Source: Bacillota bacterium
GTDB lineage: Bacteria; Bacillota; Clostridia; Caldicoprobacterales; Xylanivirgaceae
Length of the DNA: 53,663 bases
Assembly: GCA_023621995.1 (NCBI GenBank)
Contig: JAMOAB010000136.1
Coordinates: 1 to 53,663, forward strand
Direction: 5' to 3'
In this document: positions 39,244-46,718 of the stretch, piece by piece
Position numbering within the stretch: the first letter of the stretch is position 1
How the letters are laid out: each line of letters begins with the position of its first letter
Translations under genes and position numbers: made by a program
The notes under the pieces: model-generated
The model's input: only the letters and a program-made list of their open reading frames with translations
Database searches by the model: none
What the model was told of the DNA's origin: nothing

Positions 39244-39463
39244 TATACTGTCTCTCCTTTGCAAGTAGAATATATATTCTCATACTAATTATGTACACTT
39301 TATCCAATATGAATACATCTTATTGCAATTAGCCTAGATGCAAACTAAAAATCCACACTCTATCTATTTGATTTCATGCATAGCTTAATTAGTCCATTGT
39401 TAGTGGTTATATCTGTAATCACTTGAAGTTTATATCATAAGTTGTTATGAACTGTATTAGTTA

Positions 39464-39499
39464 AGAAGTGGAATGATCTCGTTTGACCATTCCACCTCT
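39464..39499 (-). terminator. Hairpin downstream of the coat-type genes
   Basis: 15-bp stem (39464-39478 and 39485-39499, with G-U pairs) just after the cotF-like stop. The following T-tract is poor, so termination may be partial. The rest of 39265-39463 shows no element I recognise. Confidence 0.55.
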
Positions 39500-39511
39500 T
39501 GAGCTTTACAT

Positions 39512-39778
39512 CTATTGTTGCTGCTGCATTTGCTGTTGTGCCTTGCTTATCTCCTGACTAGGTGCCATCTCCACCTGATAATAGCCCTTGCTATTCATGT
39601 AATCAAATATCTGTTTTTGATGCTGTAGTGTCGTATTTAGAACTTGCATTGCATCCTGTCTTATGGACTGATTTACACTCTCTAGCATTAATGTAGTGAG
39701 GGCTTGTGCTCCTAATTTATGAGCATTTAATAGGGCTGTAGCTATCTCTTTATCTGTCAAATTTTGATTGTTTGGCAT
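39512..39778 (-). CDS. CotF-family spore coat protein
   Basis: 88 residues, helical. DKEIATALLNAHKLGAQALTTLMLESVN is the start of a CotF-type four-helix bundle segment, and the tail is Gln/Met-rich (residues 72-88, QQQMQQQQ). Expected location is the spore coat, expressed in the mother cell. A partner gene of the same kind lies 17 nt upstream, and together they make up one canonical two-helix-pair unit split in two. SD GGAGGGAG. No sporulation sigma-factor promoter could be fixed with confidence. Confidence 0.8.
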   Translation of the reverse strand: MPNNQNLTDKEIATALLNAHKLGAQALTTLMLESVNQSIRQDAMQVLNTTLQHQKQIFDYMNSKGYYQVEMAPSQEISKAQQQMQQQQ

Positions 39779-39795
39779 ATAACTCTCTCCCTCCT

Positions 39796-39996
39796 CTATT
39801 GTGTTTGGGCCTGCATTATATGTTTTGCCAACATCTGGCTTCCCTGTTGGTGCTCCCTCATCATCTGCTCACACATTCCTCTGAGTTGGGAATCACTTAT
39901 ATTATTTACACTTGCTTGAATAAACTGTGCCGTATCCTGGCACATTGCAATATTATCCTGGAGTAGCAAAAGTTCCTTATGTGTTAGATTTGCCAT
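39796..39996 (-). CDS. Small CotF-like spore coat protein
   Basis: 66 residues. LTHKELLLLQDNIAMCQDTAQFIQ followed by a second helix ending HQQGSQMLAKHIMQ is typical of the short coat proteins found beside cotF in Clostridia. The ATG at 39996 has AGGAGG 8 nt before it; a TTG one codon earlier is not needed. Co-transcribed with the gene below. Confidence 0.75.
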   Translation of the reverse strand: MANLTHKELLLLQDNIAMCQDTAQFIQASVNNISDSQLRGMCEQMMREHQQGSQMLAKHIMQAQTQ

Positions 39997-40075
39997 CAAT
40001 AAAACCTCCTTCAGTATCTACCCCTGCAGGGCGATATTTCATAATTAGTATCCCATTTTATCCTTTATTTATGCT

Positions 40076-40105
40076 AAAAAAAGATCATAGCTTTTAGCTA
40101 TGATC
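40076..40105 (-). terminator. Intrinsic terminator of nfeD
   Basis: 10-bp perfect stem (40083-40092, 40096-40105) with a 3-nt loop and seven T on the minus strand. The nfeD stop codon lies in the stem-loop. Confidence 0.92.
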
Positions 40106-40612
40106 CTCTACTTTTTCTACAATGATCTTAAAACCTTCTACTTTAATGACTTCTACCTGGCTTCCCGCTTGTATAAATTCCCCTTCAGTAATCACATCCA
40201 CCTTTTCTCCATCAAATTCTGCCGTACCCGTAGGTCGTAGTACGGTAATGGCCTCACCTCGCTGCCCTAAAAGAAAGCTATAATCCTTAGGCGCAATATA
40301 ACCTGTATCATCGTCTGCCTTTGACTTTAATACAAGTACTTTAGACAGCTTACCTCCCTTAAATACTGATCGATAGAACCATATGATCAACAATGTTATG
40401 GCTACTAAAACAATGGCTACAATCACCACAAGTGCAGTCGTAGACACTACTTTGGAGGCAATTACTACACCAAATATAAGGGATATTATGCCTAAAACTC
40501 CTGCTACTCCAAAGCCAGGCACTATTACTTCAATAGCAATTAAAATTGATCCAAGAACAAAGAGTGCTACCATTAACCATTCTAAGTCGGCGAAAACTAT
40601 ATCTAAACCCAT
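40094..40612 (-). CDS. NfeD-like membrane protein
   Basis: 172 residues. Three or four N-terminal membrane helices (about 10-85, including IAIEVIVPGFGVAGVLG and ALVVIVAIVLVAITLLII) and a C-terminal OB-fold domain (about 110-170) with LGQRGEAITVLRPTGTAEFDGEKVDV, the signature of NfeD short forms. These usually pair with a flotillin/SPFH (FloT) protein and a serine protease; neither is adjacent here. A role in membrane-microdomain organisation is inferred from the family. A promoter lies at 40655-40683. Confidence 0.87.
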   Translation of the reverse strand: MGLDIVFADLEWLMVALFVLGSILIAIEVIVPGFGVAGVLGIISLIFGVVIASKVVSTTALVVIVAIVLVAITLLIIWFYRSVFKGGKLSKVLVLKSKADDDTGYIAPKDYSFLLGQRGEAITVLRPTGTAEFDGEKVDVITEGEFIQAGSQVEVIKVEGFKIIVEKVEDHS

Positions 40613-40654
40613 CTAATCCCCCATTTCTTTGTGCTTTCTATCTTATTTAATATT

Positions 40655-40683
40655 ATTATAGCATTTTAAAATTTATGTTACAA
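40655..40683 (-). promoter_or_regulatory. Promoter of nfeD
   Basis: Minus strand TTGTAA (40678-40683), 17-nt spacer, TATAAT (40655-40660), 43 nt before the ATG. Confidence 0.65.
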
Positions 40684-40774
40684 TGCAATTTGTCAGTAAC
40701 TTCAATGTGTATTTCAAACCCATAAATGCTATAATATAGCTATTACACGAAATATTTGTTTGGAGGCGTAGACT

Positions 40775-42124
40775 ATGGATGGCTATGGATTAGTATTGGC
40801 AGGGGGAGGAGCAAGGGGAAGCTATGAAATTGGGGTATGGCAAGCCCTTTGTGAACTTCAGATCCCAATAATAGCTGTAACAGGAACTTCAGTAGGGGCT
40901 CTAAATGGCGCAATGGTGACACAAGGAGATTTTGAGACTGCATATTCGATGTGGAGCAATTTATCTGTTGGAGATGTAATAAAACTTCAAAAAGATATAG
41001 AATCCATATCTGACTTATATAAATATCCAAAAGAAACCTTTGCTGCTATCAAAAATGCAATAACCGCTGGAGGTCTGGATATAACACCCCTATCCAACTT
41101 GCTACACAGCGTTATAGATGAAGAGAAGGTAAGAAACTCTCCTATAGAATTTGGACTTGTAACCTTTTCACTCACCGACTTAAAAGCTATGGAACTCTTT
41201 AAAGAGGATATACCTGAGGGAAAGCTTATCGACTATCTATTGGCAAGTGCATGCTTTCCTTCATTTCAACCTATCGAAATAGATAATAAGAAGTTTATTG
41301 ATGGAGGAGTGTATAACAATGTACCCATATCCCTCATGCTTAAGAAAGGTATAAAAGACTTAATTGTAGTGGACATATCTAGAGACGGTATACCAAAGGA
41401 TATGGACTTGAGTGGACTCAATATAATACACATAGAAAGCACTGAAGATCTGGGCAAGGTACTAGACTTTAACAGTGAACAGTCTAAGCTCAATATAGAA
41501 CTTGGATATCTAGATGCACTAAAGGCGTTTGATAGGGTAAAGGGAAATAATTATTACTTAACCAATTTACCTGAGAGACATTCCAAAGAATTGATGATAG
41601 AACCGTCACATCTAGAGGACATCTATTCAATACTGGGCATAGATTATGATAATGTACTCTTGCCCGTCAATAAGATGATAATAAATAAATCATATAAGAT
41701 GATAAGAAAACATATGATGGAAGATATTGTCAAAGATAAGGGTGCTCGAGTATCGTTTATCACTGCCATGGCAGAGATAACTGCCAACCATTTCAAGATA
41801 GATAGGCGAAGAATCTATTCTTTACAAGAGATGAACAAAATGATTTTAGACAGATACAACGATATAGTAAATAAAGATGATTTTAGAACACAGATAGATG
41901 AACTCCTACTAGCTATTTCAAATATAAAGGAGGCAGATATAGTAAGTACTATTAAAAACATACCGGCAATAACAGAATTCCTTCCAGTGTACCTTGCCGA
42001 TCCTAAACTAATGGGGGAAGAAGTCGTCCGGCTAAAAAGAATAGTAGCTATGACAATGCCCCATATATCTATATCGAGTATGTATATCTATCTACTATTA
42101 ACCAATATGTGTGTGGCACAATAA
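40775..42124 (+). CDS. Patatin-like phospholipase
   Basis: 449 residues. The patatin fold occupies about 1-200, with oxyanion loop GGGARGSYEIG, nucleophile Ser in GTSVGALNG and the catalytic-dyad Asp in DGGVYNN. The C-terminal 250 residues are helical and carry no motif I recognise; this extension is longer than in the common 250-300-residue bacterial forms. No signal peptide, so it is probably cytosolic or membrane-peripheral. GGAGG 9 nt before the ATG. A TATAAT hexamer occurs at about 40731-40736 without a clear -35. Convergent with mrp. Confidence 0.87.
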   Translation: MDGYGLVLAGGGARGSYEIGVWQALCELQIPIIAVTGTSVGALNGAMVTQGDFETAYSMWSNLSVGDVIKLQKDIESISDLYKYPKETFAAIKNAITAGGLDITPLSNLLHSVIDEEKVRNSPIEFGLVTFSLTDLKAMELFKEDIPEGKLIDYLLASACFPSFQPIEIDNKKFIDGGVYNNVPISLMLKKGIKDLIVVDISRDGIPKDMDLSGLNIIHIESTEDLGKVLDFNSEQSKLNIELGYLDALKAFDRVKGNNYYLTNLPERHSKELMIEPSHLEDIYSILGIDYDNVLLPVNKMIINKSYKMIRKHMMEDIVKDKGARVSFITAMAEITANHFKIDRRRIYSLQEMNKMILDRYNDIVNKDDFRTQIDELLLAISNIKEADIVSTIKNIPAITEFLPVYLADPKLMGEEVVRLKRIVAMTMPHISISSMYIYLLLTNMCVAQ

Positions 42125-42137
42125 GCTTAATAAAAAC

Positions 42138-42180
42138 AAAGAAGCTATGATAGTAATTTTAATATTATCATAGCTTCTTT
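42138..42180. terminator. Bidirectional terminator between patatin-like gene and mrp
   Basis: 15-bp perfect stem (42138-42152, 42166-42180), 13-nt loop, with A/T-tracts on both flanks. Confidence 0.88.
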
Positions 42181-42190
42181 AAAATTCTAT

Positions 42191-43018
42191 TCATCCTTTA
42201 AGAGTTTGTTCTAGTTTATCTACAATGCTATCAAATATCTCCACTATCTCACTACTCATTCCATCGCCATCACTTGTTGATATGGAGGCTAAATCACCAG
42301 TCATGGGAAGTTTCCCAAGGAGTTTTACCTTTTGCCTATCTAAAAAGTCATCTACACTTCCGTCATTGAATATATCTATGGTATCACCACAACCTGGACA
42401 TATCATATAACTCATATTTTCTACTACACCTAGAATAGGTATGTTCATAGCCTTTACCATATTTATAGATTTTGCCACTATCATAGACACCATATCCTGT
42501 GGAGTAGATACCATTACCATCCCACTTATGGGTATAGACTGCATTACTGTCAAGGCAACATCACCGGTTCCAGGAGGCATATCGATGATAAGATAGTCTA
42601 ATTCTCCCCATATTACATCGGTCCAAAACTGTTTAACCGCTCCGGCAATTAGGGGACCCCTCCATATTACAGGTTGTTCCTCATCTGGCATGAAGAAGTT
42701 TAATGATACCACATCTATCCCTTCAGGCGAACTTACTGGTATTATACCCTGTTCACTTCCACCTATCTTTGCATCTTCTATCCTAAGAAGTCTGGGTATG
42801 CTAGGACCTGTAATATCAGCGTCCATTATACCGACCTTATATCCCCTGTTCTTGAGGGTACGTGCCAACATTACCGATATTGTTGACTTGCCAACGCCTC
42901 CCTTACCACTCATAACTCCTATAACGTGTTTTACGTGGTTGTTAGGATTATTCTCTATAGTACAGCTATCCTGTGAAGTACATCCATCTTTGCTTGGACA
43001 ATTATCGCAACTTGACAA
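42191..43018 (-). CDS. Mrp/ApbC-type P-loop iron-sulfur carrier ATPase
   Basis: 275 residues. Deviant Walker A GKGGVGKST, switch region DADITGPSIP, DMPPGTGD and the conserved cysteine pair CPGC (near residue 205) that bridges a [4Fe-4S] cluster between subunits. The N-terminus carries an additional Cys-rich patch (CDNCPSKDGC, then a further C) typical of clostridial homologues. It delivers Fe-S clusters to apoproteins. Single gene between two unrelated units. The 190 nt upstream (43019-43208) show no recognisable element. Confidence 0.92.
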   Translation of the reverse strand: MSSCDNCPSKDGCTSQDSCTIENNPNNHVKHVIGVMSGKGGVGKSTISVMLARTLKNRGYKVGIMDADITGPSIPRLLRIEDAKIGGSEQGIIPVSSPEGIDVVSLNFFMPDEEQPVIWRGPLIAGAVKQFWTDVIWGELDYLIIDMPPGTGDVALTVMQSIPISGMVMVSTPQDMVSMIVAKSINMVKAMNIPILGVVENMSYMICPGCGDTIDIFNDGSVDDFLDRQKVKLLGKLPMTGDLASISTSDGDGMSSEIVEIFDSIVDKLEQTLKG

Positions 43019-43208
43019 TTAAACCACTCTCCTTAATATGCATTACATTAAACATATTTCATTCTATACCCAAGTTTCCCATAAGGCAAGATATATATTC
43101 CTTTTCTTTAGTTTATAATTTGCAAAATTGCCAATAACATAAGGCCATATAACATGGATTTTATCTTGCAAATCCAAGTACTTTTTCCTTTAGATTAGTG
43201 GCTAATAA

Positions 43209-44042
43209 TCAAAGGATATGGTTGAACACCCCTGCCTTGTAATTACCTATAATTTTGAAACTGGAACAATGTTTTTGAATAGCTTCTAATGCCTCACCTA
43301 CTTTTTTATCACTGAGATTACCCTCAAAATCGATATAGAACATATATTCAAAAGGCTTTGTCACTATGGGCCTAGACTGGATTTTAAGCATATTAAGTCC
43401 ATTTTCTGCAAACTGTTCCACTATTCTATATAGAGAACCAGGCCTGTGATGTAGAGATATGATTAGACTCACTTTATTGCAAGCACTATCGATCTCTCTT
43501 TCCTTGGCTATTACTATAAAACGGGTATAATTAAGTGGATTGTCGTGTATATCATGCACCAATACATTGAGGCCATAGAGCTCCGCCGCTTCCGTGCTTG
43601 CAATAGCCCCATTGCTAAACATCCCTTGTGCCTTTATCCATTCTGCACTTTTAGCCGTGTCAAAAAAAGGTATTACCCTCCAATTCGGATATTGTGATAG
43701 AAACTGGCTACACTGTTCTATGGCCTGGGGATGGGAATATACCTCTTCTATATATTCTATTTTGGAACCGGGGAGCCCTAAAAGATTATGCTTTATATCT
43801 AGATATAGTTCCCCCCTTATGTTTAGCTCATATCTATACAGTAGGTCAAACACCTTGGATATAACACCTATGGATGAATTCTCTACAGGAAGAATACCCC
43901 ACTCAGCCTCTCCATTGTCTACCGACTCAAATACCTTGTCAAAACTGTCCTTTGATATGAGCTGTTCACTGCTGCCAAAGTACATACAAGCAGCCTGATG
44001 ACTAAAGGAGCCAGGTATTCCCTGATAGGCAATGGTCTGCAT
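43209..44042 (-). CDS. pheA: Prephenate dehydratase
   Basis: Converts prephenate to phenylpyruvate, the committed step to phenylalanine. About 277 residues: PDT catalytic domain (1-180) with the active-site motif NYTRF at 171-175 and LPVENSS, and a C-terminal ACT domain (about 190-277). In the ACT regulatory motifs the usual GALV is RPGSLYRIV and the usual ESRP is QSRP (222-225), so Phe feedback may be altered. An ATG at 44060 overlaps the SD (GGGGGAGG); the ATG at 44042 has proper spacing and is chosen. It is the second gene of aroF-pheA, 37 nt downstream of aroF. Confidence 0.94.
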   Translation of the reverse strand: MQTIAYQGIPGSFSHQAACMYFGSSEQLISKDSFDKVFESVDNGEAEWGILPVENSSIGVISKVFDLLYRYELNIRGELYLDIKHNLLGLPGSKIEYIEEVYSHPQAIEQCSQFLSQYPNWRVIPFFDTAKSAEWIKAQGMFSNGAIASTEAAELYGLNVLVHDIHDNPLNYTRFIVIAKEREIDSACNKVSLIISLHHRPGSLYRIVEQFAENGLNMLKIQSRPIVTKPFEYMFYIDFEGNLSDKKVGEALEAIQKHCSSFKIIGNYKAGVFNHIL

Positions 44043-44079
44043 AGCAAAATCCTCCCCCATTTTATTTACACCTACTTTT

Positions 44080-45096
44080 TTAGTTTATTACCTTTCCCTC
44101 TAGAAGGGCAAGCTTCTCTATAGTTTTTACTAAAGCAGCAAAACGTTCTGGTTTCAACGATTCCTCCCCATCACTCTTGGCATTTTCAGGATCATTATGC
44201 ACTTCTATCATAAGGCCATCTGCTCCGGCGGCAACAGCTGCCTTAGACAGTGTCTCTACAAGTTCCCATCTGCCAGCCGCATGACTTGGATCTACTATTA
44301 TAGGAAGATGACTAAGCTGCTTTATGACCGGTATGGCACTTATATCTAGTGTATTTCTAGTATAGGTTTCAAAGGTTCTAATTCCCCTCTCACACAGTAT
44401 TACCTGGCCATTTCCCTCTGACATTATATACTCTGCCGACATAAGAAATTCGTGAATTGTAGCTGACATCCCCCGTTTTAGAAGGACCGGCTTATCTACT
44501 TTGCCAACCTCTTTTAGCAGTTCAAAGTTTTGCATATTCCTTGCACCGATTTGAAGTATGTCGGCATACTCAGAAACTAGTTCAATCTGCTGTACAGACA
44601 TAACTTCAGTTACTATTGGAAGTCCAGTCTTCTCTTTAGCTAGCTTTAAAAGTTTTAATCCTTCTTCCCTAAGTCCTTGGAAACTATATGGCGATGTCCT
44701 AGGCTTATATGCGCCTCCCCGCAAGAAATGGGCTCCCGCCCTCTTTACCTGGCGAGCAACATCGACAATCTGTTCTTCTCCTTCCACTGAACAAGGACCT
44801 GCAATTATTGACAGGTAGCCACCACCAATTCGTCTACCTTCCACCTCTATCACAGTGTCCTCTGGGTGAAATAACCTATTGGCTCTCTTGAAAGGATCTT
44901 GGACCCTCATTACCTTGTGGACACAATCCATTGCCTTTATCTGATCTGTGCTAAGTTCACTTGTATCACCTATGAGTCCAAGTATGCAATAGTTTACTCC
45001 TTGTACCTTCTGTATGGTACAACCATATCCCTCAAGTTTACTACATACCGCCTCTATCTCCTCGGGTGTTGATGATGGTTTCATAACTATTACCAC
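44080..45096 (-). CDS. aroF: 3-deoxy-7-phosphoheptulonate (DAHP) synthase, type I-beta with N-terminal regulatory domain
   Basis: First step of the shikimate pathway, condensing PEP and erythrose 4-phosphate. 338 residues. An N-terminal ferredoxin-like regulatory domain (1-70, [13 protein letters not shown]) as in the Thermotoga-type enzyme, then the TIM-barrel: [44 protein letters not shown] with metal ligands. The GTG start at 45096 has GGAGG 8 nt upstream and matches the family N-terminus; an ATG lies four codons on. It is the first gene after the attenuator at 45138-45328, which should control it together with pheA. Confidence 0.96.
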   Translation of the reverse strand: MVIVMKPSSTPEEIEAVCSKLEGYGCTIQKVQGVNYCILGLIGDTSELSTDQIKAMDCVHKVMRVQDPFKRANRLFHPEDTVIEVEGRRIGGGYLSIIAGPCSVEGEEQIVDVARQVKRAGAHFLRGGAYKPRTSPYSFQGLREEGLKLLKLAKEKTGLPIVTEVMSVQQIELVSEYADILQIGARNMQNFELLKEVGKVDKPVLLKRGMSATIHEFLMSAEYIMSEGNGQVILCERGIRTFETYTRNTLDISAIPVIKQLSHLPIIVDPSHAAGRWELVETLSKAAVAAGADGLMIEVHNDPENAKSDGEESLKPERFAALVKTIEKLALLEGKVIN

Positions 45097-45137
45097 TGTT
45101 CTAACCTCCTTTATAGTTTTTTATGGTTTTTAAATAT

Positions 45138-45164
45138 AAAAAAAAGACCCATATAATGAGTCCT
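45138..45164 (-). terminator. Attenuator terminator of the aroF-pheA leader
   Basis: 7-bp stem AGGACTC/GGGTCTT (45158-45164 and 45144-45150, two G-U pairs), 7-nt loop, then eight T in a row (45138-45145) on the minus strand. It lies 41 nt before the aroF start. Its 5' arm and loop are shared with the antiterminator. Confidence 0.8.
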
Positions 45165-45196
45165 GTATTAGAAAATATATGTCTATCTCATTATAT
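45151..45196 (-). promoter_or_regulatory. Antiterminator stem of the aroF-pheA attenuator
   Basis: Perfect 10-bp pairing ATATAATGAG (45187-45196) with CTCATTATAT (45151-45160). Forming it removes three bases of the terminator's 5' arm and its loop, so the two structures are mutually exclusive. Its 5' arm contains the stop codon of the leader peptide (45191-45193), so a ribosome finishing the peptide blocks it. Confidence 0.78.
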
Positions 45197-45328
45197 TTTT
45201 TGAGTTTCAAAATCTATTAAATTGCATGACAAGTAGCCAGCACCAAACCAAAAGCCCTGGTTAAAAAAGATAAAAAATATAAAAGCTACTGTATATAGTA
45301 TAGCACAAAGTATTGGCAAAACTGTCAT
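45191..45328 (-). CDS. Phe-rich leader peptide of the aroF-pheA attenuator
   Basis: 45 codons, ATG at 45326-45328, TAA at 45191-45193. A strong SD (GGGGAGAG) lies 8 nt upstream. Phe at 16, 18, 19, 21, 22, 26, 28 and 40: seven of the thirteen residues 16-28 (FIFFIFFNQGFWF) are Phe, with one Trp (27) and a Tyr at 32. Ribosome stalling at the Phe run would leave the antiterminator's 5' arm free; translation to the stop would mask it and let the terminator form. This is the logic of E. coli pheA attenuation. An alternative is that it is a small membrane protein, since it is hydrophobic, but its exact overlap with the two alternative stems favours a leader peptide. Not previously known to me in this group. 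Confidence 0.75.
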   Translation of the reverse strand: MTVLPILCAILYTVAFIFFIFFNQGFWFGAGYLSCNLIDFETQKI

Positions 45329-45374
45329 GTTACAAACTCTCCCCTTTAACTTTGCTATTTAAAGCCTTTTTTAT

Positions 45375-45402
45375 ATTATATGGTGTTTTTTTAAAATGTC
45401 AA
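45375..45402 (-). promoter_or_regulatory. Promoter of the aroF-pheA leader
   Basis: Minus strand TTGACA (45397-45402), 16-nt spacer, TATAAT (45375-45380), both consensus. Transcription would start near 45368, about 40 nt before the leader ATG. It is back-to-back with the DUF1538 promoter; the -35 boxes are 9 nt apart. Confidence 0.82.
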
Positions 45403-45411
45403 TGCTTTGTG

Positions 45412-45440
45412 TTGACAAAAAATCAATTTATTGGCATAAT
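45412..45440 (+). promoter_or_regulatory. Promoter of the DUF1538-PII operon
   Basis: TTGACA (45412-45417), 17-nt spacer, CATAAT (45435-45440), about 105 nt before the ATG. The leader 45441-45545 is AT-rich with no element I recognise. Confidence 0.75.
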
Positions 45441-45545
45441 CAAATATACGTATGCACACTTTACCTTTATAACTCATTAATACATATATACCATTTGATC
45501 AACTATTAAAACTATGTATATAATAAAAGAAGGGAATGAAATAAT

Positions 45546-46241
45546 ATGATTGTGAATGCACTTAAAGACTTATGGGCCACCACGCGAAATGTGATCCCAA
45601 TAATGTCTATATTAATACTCTTTCAATTATTTATTCTAAAAAAACCCATAGAAAATCTTAGAGTATTTATATTAGGATGTATATTTAGCATCTTAGGACT
45701 TCATTTTTTCTTAAAGGGTGTCACTACTGCTCTAATCCCCCTTGGTGAGAGTGTGGGCAAAAATATAGTCATTTTAGAAAAAAAATATTTAATAATATTG
45801 TTTGCATTTGCATTAGGATATGCCTCCACACTGGTAGAACCTGCCTTAGAAGCCCTTGCCCTTGAAGTGGAGGAAATTTCGGTAGGAGCAATACCTCACA
45901 AGGTACTCATTAACGCTGTAGCCATCGGCTTCGGACTAGGACTTTCAATCGGTATTGCAAAAATTCTTAATAATATACCTACAAAAAAAGTTATGTTGCC
46001 TCTAATGACTTTAGCTATAGTCCTTCTATACTTTGCTCCCGATGAATATGTAGCCATTGCATTTGACTCTGCAAGTGCCACAACAGGTCCTGTTAATATA
46101 CCTATAAACATGGCCTTAGCAATAGGTCTTGCTAAAGTTTTGGGGGAAGTTGACCCACTCTTAAACGGATTTGGTATAATAGGTCTTACCTCTATGGGGT
46201 CTGTTTTAACAGTACTTTTATTGGGTATAATTATGAAATAG
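45546..46241 (+). CDS. DUF1538 integral membrane protein
   Basis: 231 residues, about seven membrane helices (for example SILILFQLFIL, LGCIFSILGLHFFL, LIILFAFALGYAS, LPLMTLAIVLLYFAP). GYASTLVEPALEALA and TTGPVNIPINMALA are the conserved family stretches, the latter with a Ser/Thr-rich loop (SASATTGPVN). Function unknown. It overlaps in arrangement with a PII-like gene 11 nt downstream, so a transport function gated by a PII-like sensor is an attractive inference, as with AmtB-GlnK, but no substrate is suggested by the sequence. Many relatives come as two DUF1538 genes; here there is one. Confidence 0.88.
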   Translation: MIVNALKDLWATTRNVIPIMSILILFQLFILKKPIENLRVFILGCIFSILGLHFFLKGVTTALIPLGESVGKNIVILEKKYLIILFAFALGYASTLVEPALEALALEVEEISVGAIPHKVLINAVAIGFGLGLSIGIAKILNNIPTKKVMLPLMTLAIVLLYFAPDEYVAIAFDSASATTGPVNIPINMALAIGLAKVLGEVDPLLNGFGIIGLTSMGSVLTVLLLGIIMK

Positions 46242-46252
46242 GAGGGTTTTTT

Positions 46253-46585
46253 ATGGCTTTAACAAGTATGAAGGCTATATTTGCCATAGTTGAAAGGGGC
46301 AAAGCCGAATCCATAGTTGATGAGGCGAAGAAAGCCGGAGCTGAAGGTGCTACCATAGTATATGGTAGGGGTACTGGAGAGAAGGAATTCCAAAAATTTT
46401 TTAACCTCCATATAGAATCATCTAGGGAGATAATACTAATTGTGACAGATAAGGATAAAGTAGAGCCAATACAAGATGCCATAATAAAGGCCGGCCACTT
46501 AGATAAACCAGGTACTGGCATAGTATTTACAGTGTCCATCGACAATCTCTATGGACTTCAACATAGGGAGGATATAGATACTTAA
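46253..46585 (+). CDS. PII-family signal-transduction protein (GlnB-like)
   Basis: 110 residues with the ferredoxin-like PII core: a first strand KAIFAIVERGKAESIVDEAKKAG, a T-loop region with GATIVYGRGTGEK, and a C-terminal DKVEPIQDAIIKAGHLDKPGTGIVF segment that matches the B-loop and nucleotide region of PII. The Tyr uridylylated in enterobacterial GlnB is not present in the expected T-loop position, so modification by GlnD is unlikely. It follows DUF1538, not amt or a gln gene, which is the usual context for this divergent branch. A terminator follows. Confidence 0.85.
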   Translation: MALTSMKAIFAIVERGKAESIVDEAKKAGAEGATIVYGRGTGEKEFQKFFNLHIESSREIILIVTDKDKVEPIQDAIIKAGHLDKPGTGIVFTVSIDNLYGLQHREDIDT

Positions 46586-46616
46586 TTCCATTTTGTTTGC
46601 TAACTAGTTGTTATTT

Positions 46617-46652
46617 AAAAAGCCTACGTCTTTGTGGAGACGTAGGCTTTTT
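46617..46652 (+). terminator. Terminator of the DUF1538-PII operon
   Basis: 15-bp perfect stem (46617-46631 and 46638-46652), 6-nt loop, with its T-run within the stem. A-rich on the other side, so it may also act on the minus strand. Confidence 0.9.
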
Positions 46653-46718
46653 AAATATTTGCATTTCGTATACTGCAAACCAAAGAGGATATACGTAAGG
46701 AAGACAGCCAACTATACA

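Noticed and set aside
40773-41493. Minus-strand frames opposite the patatin-like gene
   Set aside because: Shadow frames of a gene with intact catalytic motifs on the plus strand.
45138-45402. T-box upstream of aroF
   Set aside because: No TGGNACCGCG-like core and no specifier-loop architecture; the leader is explained by the leader ORF and two alternative stems.
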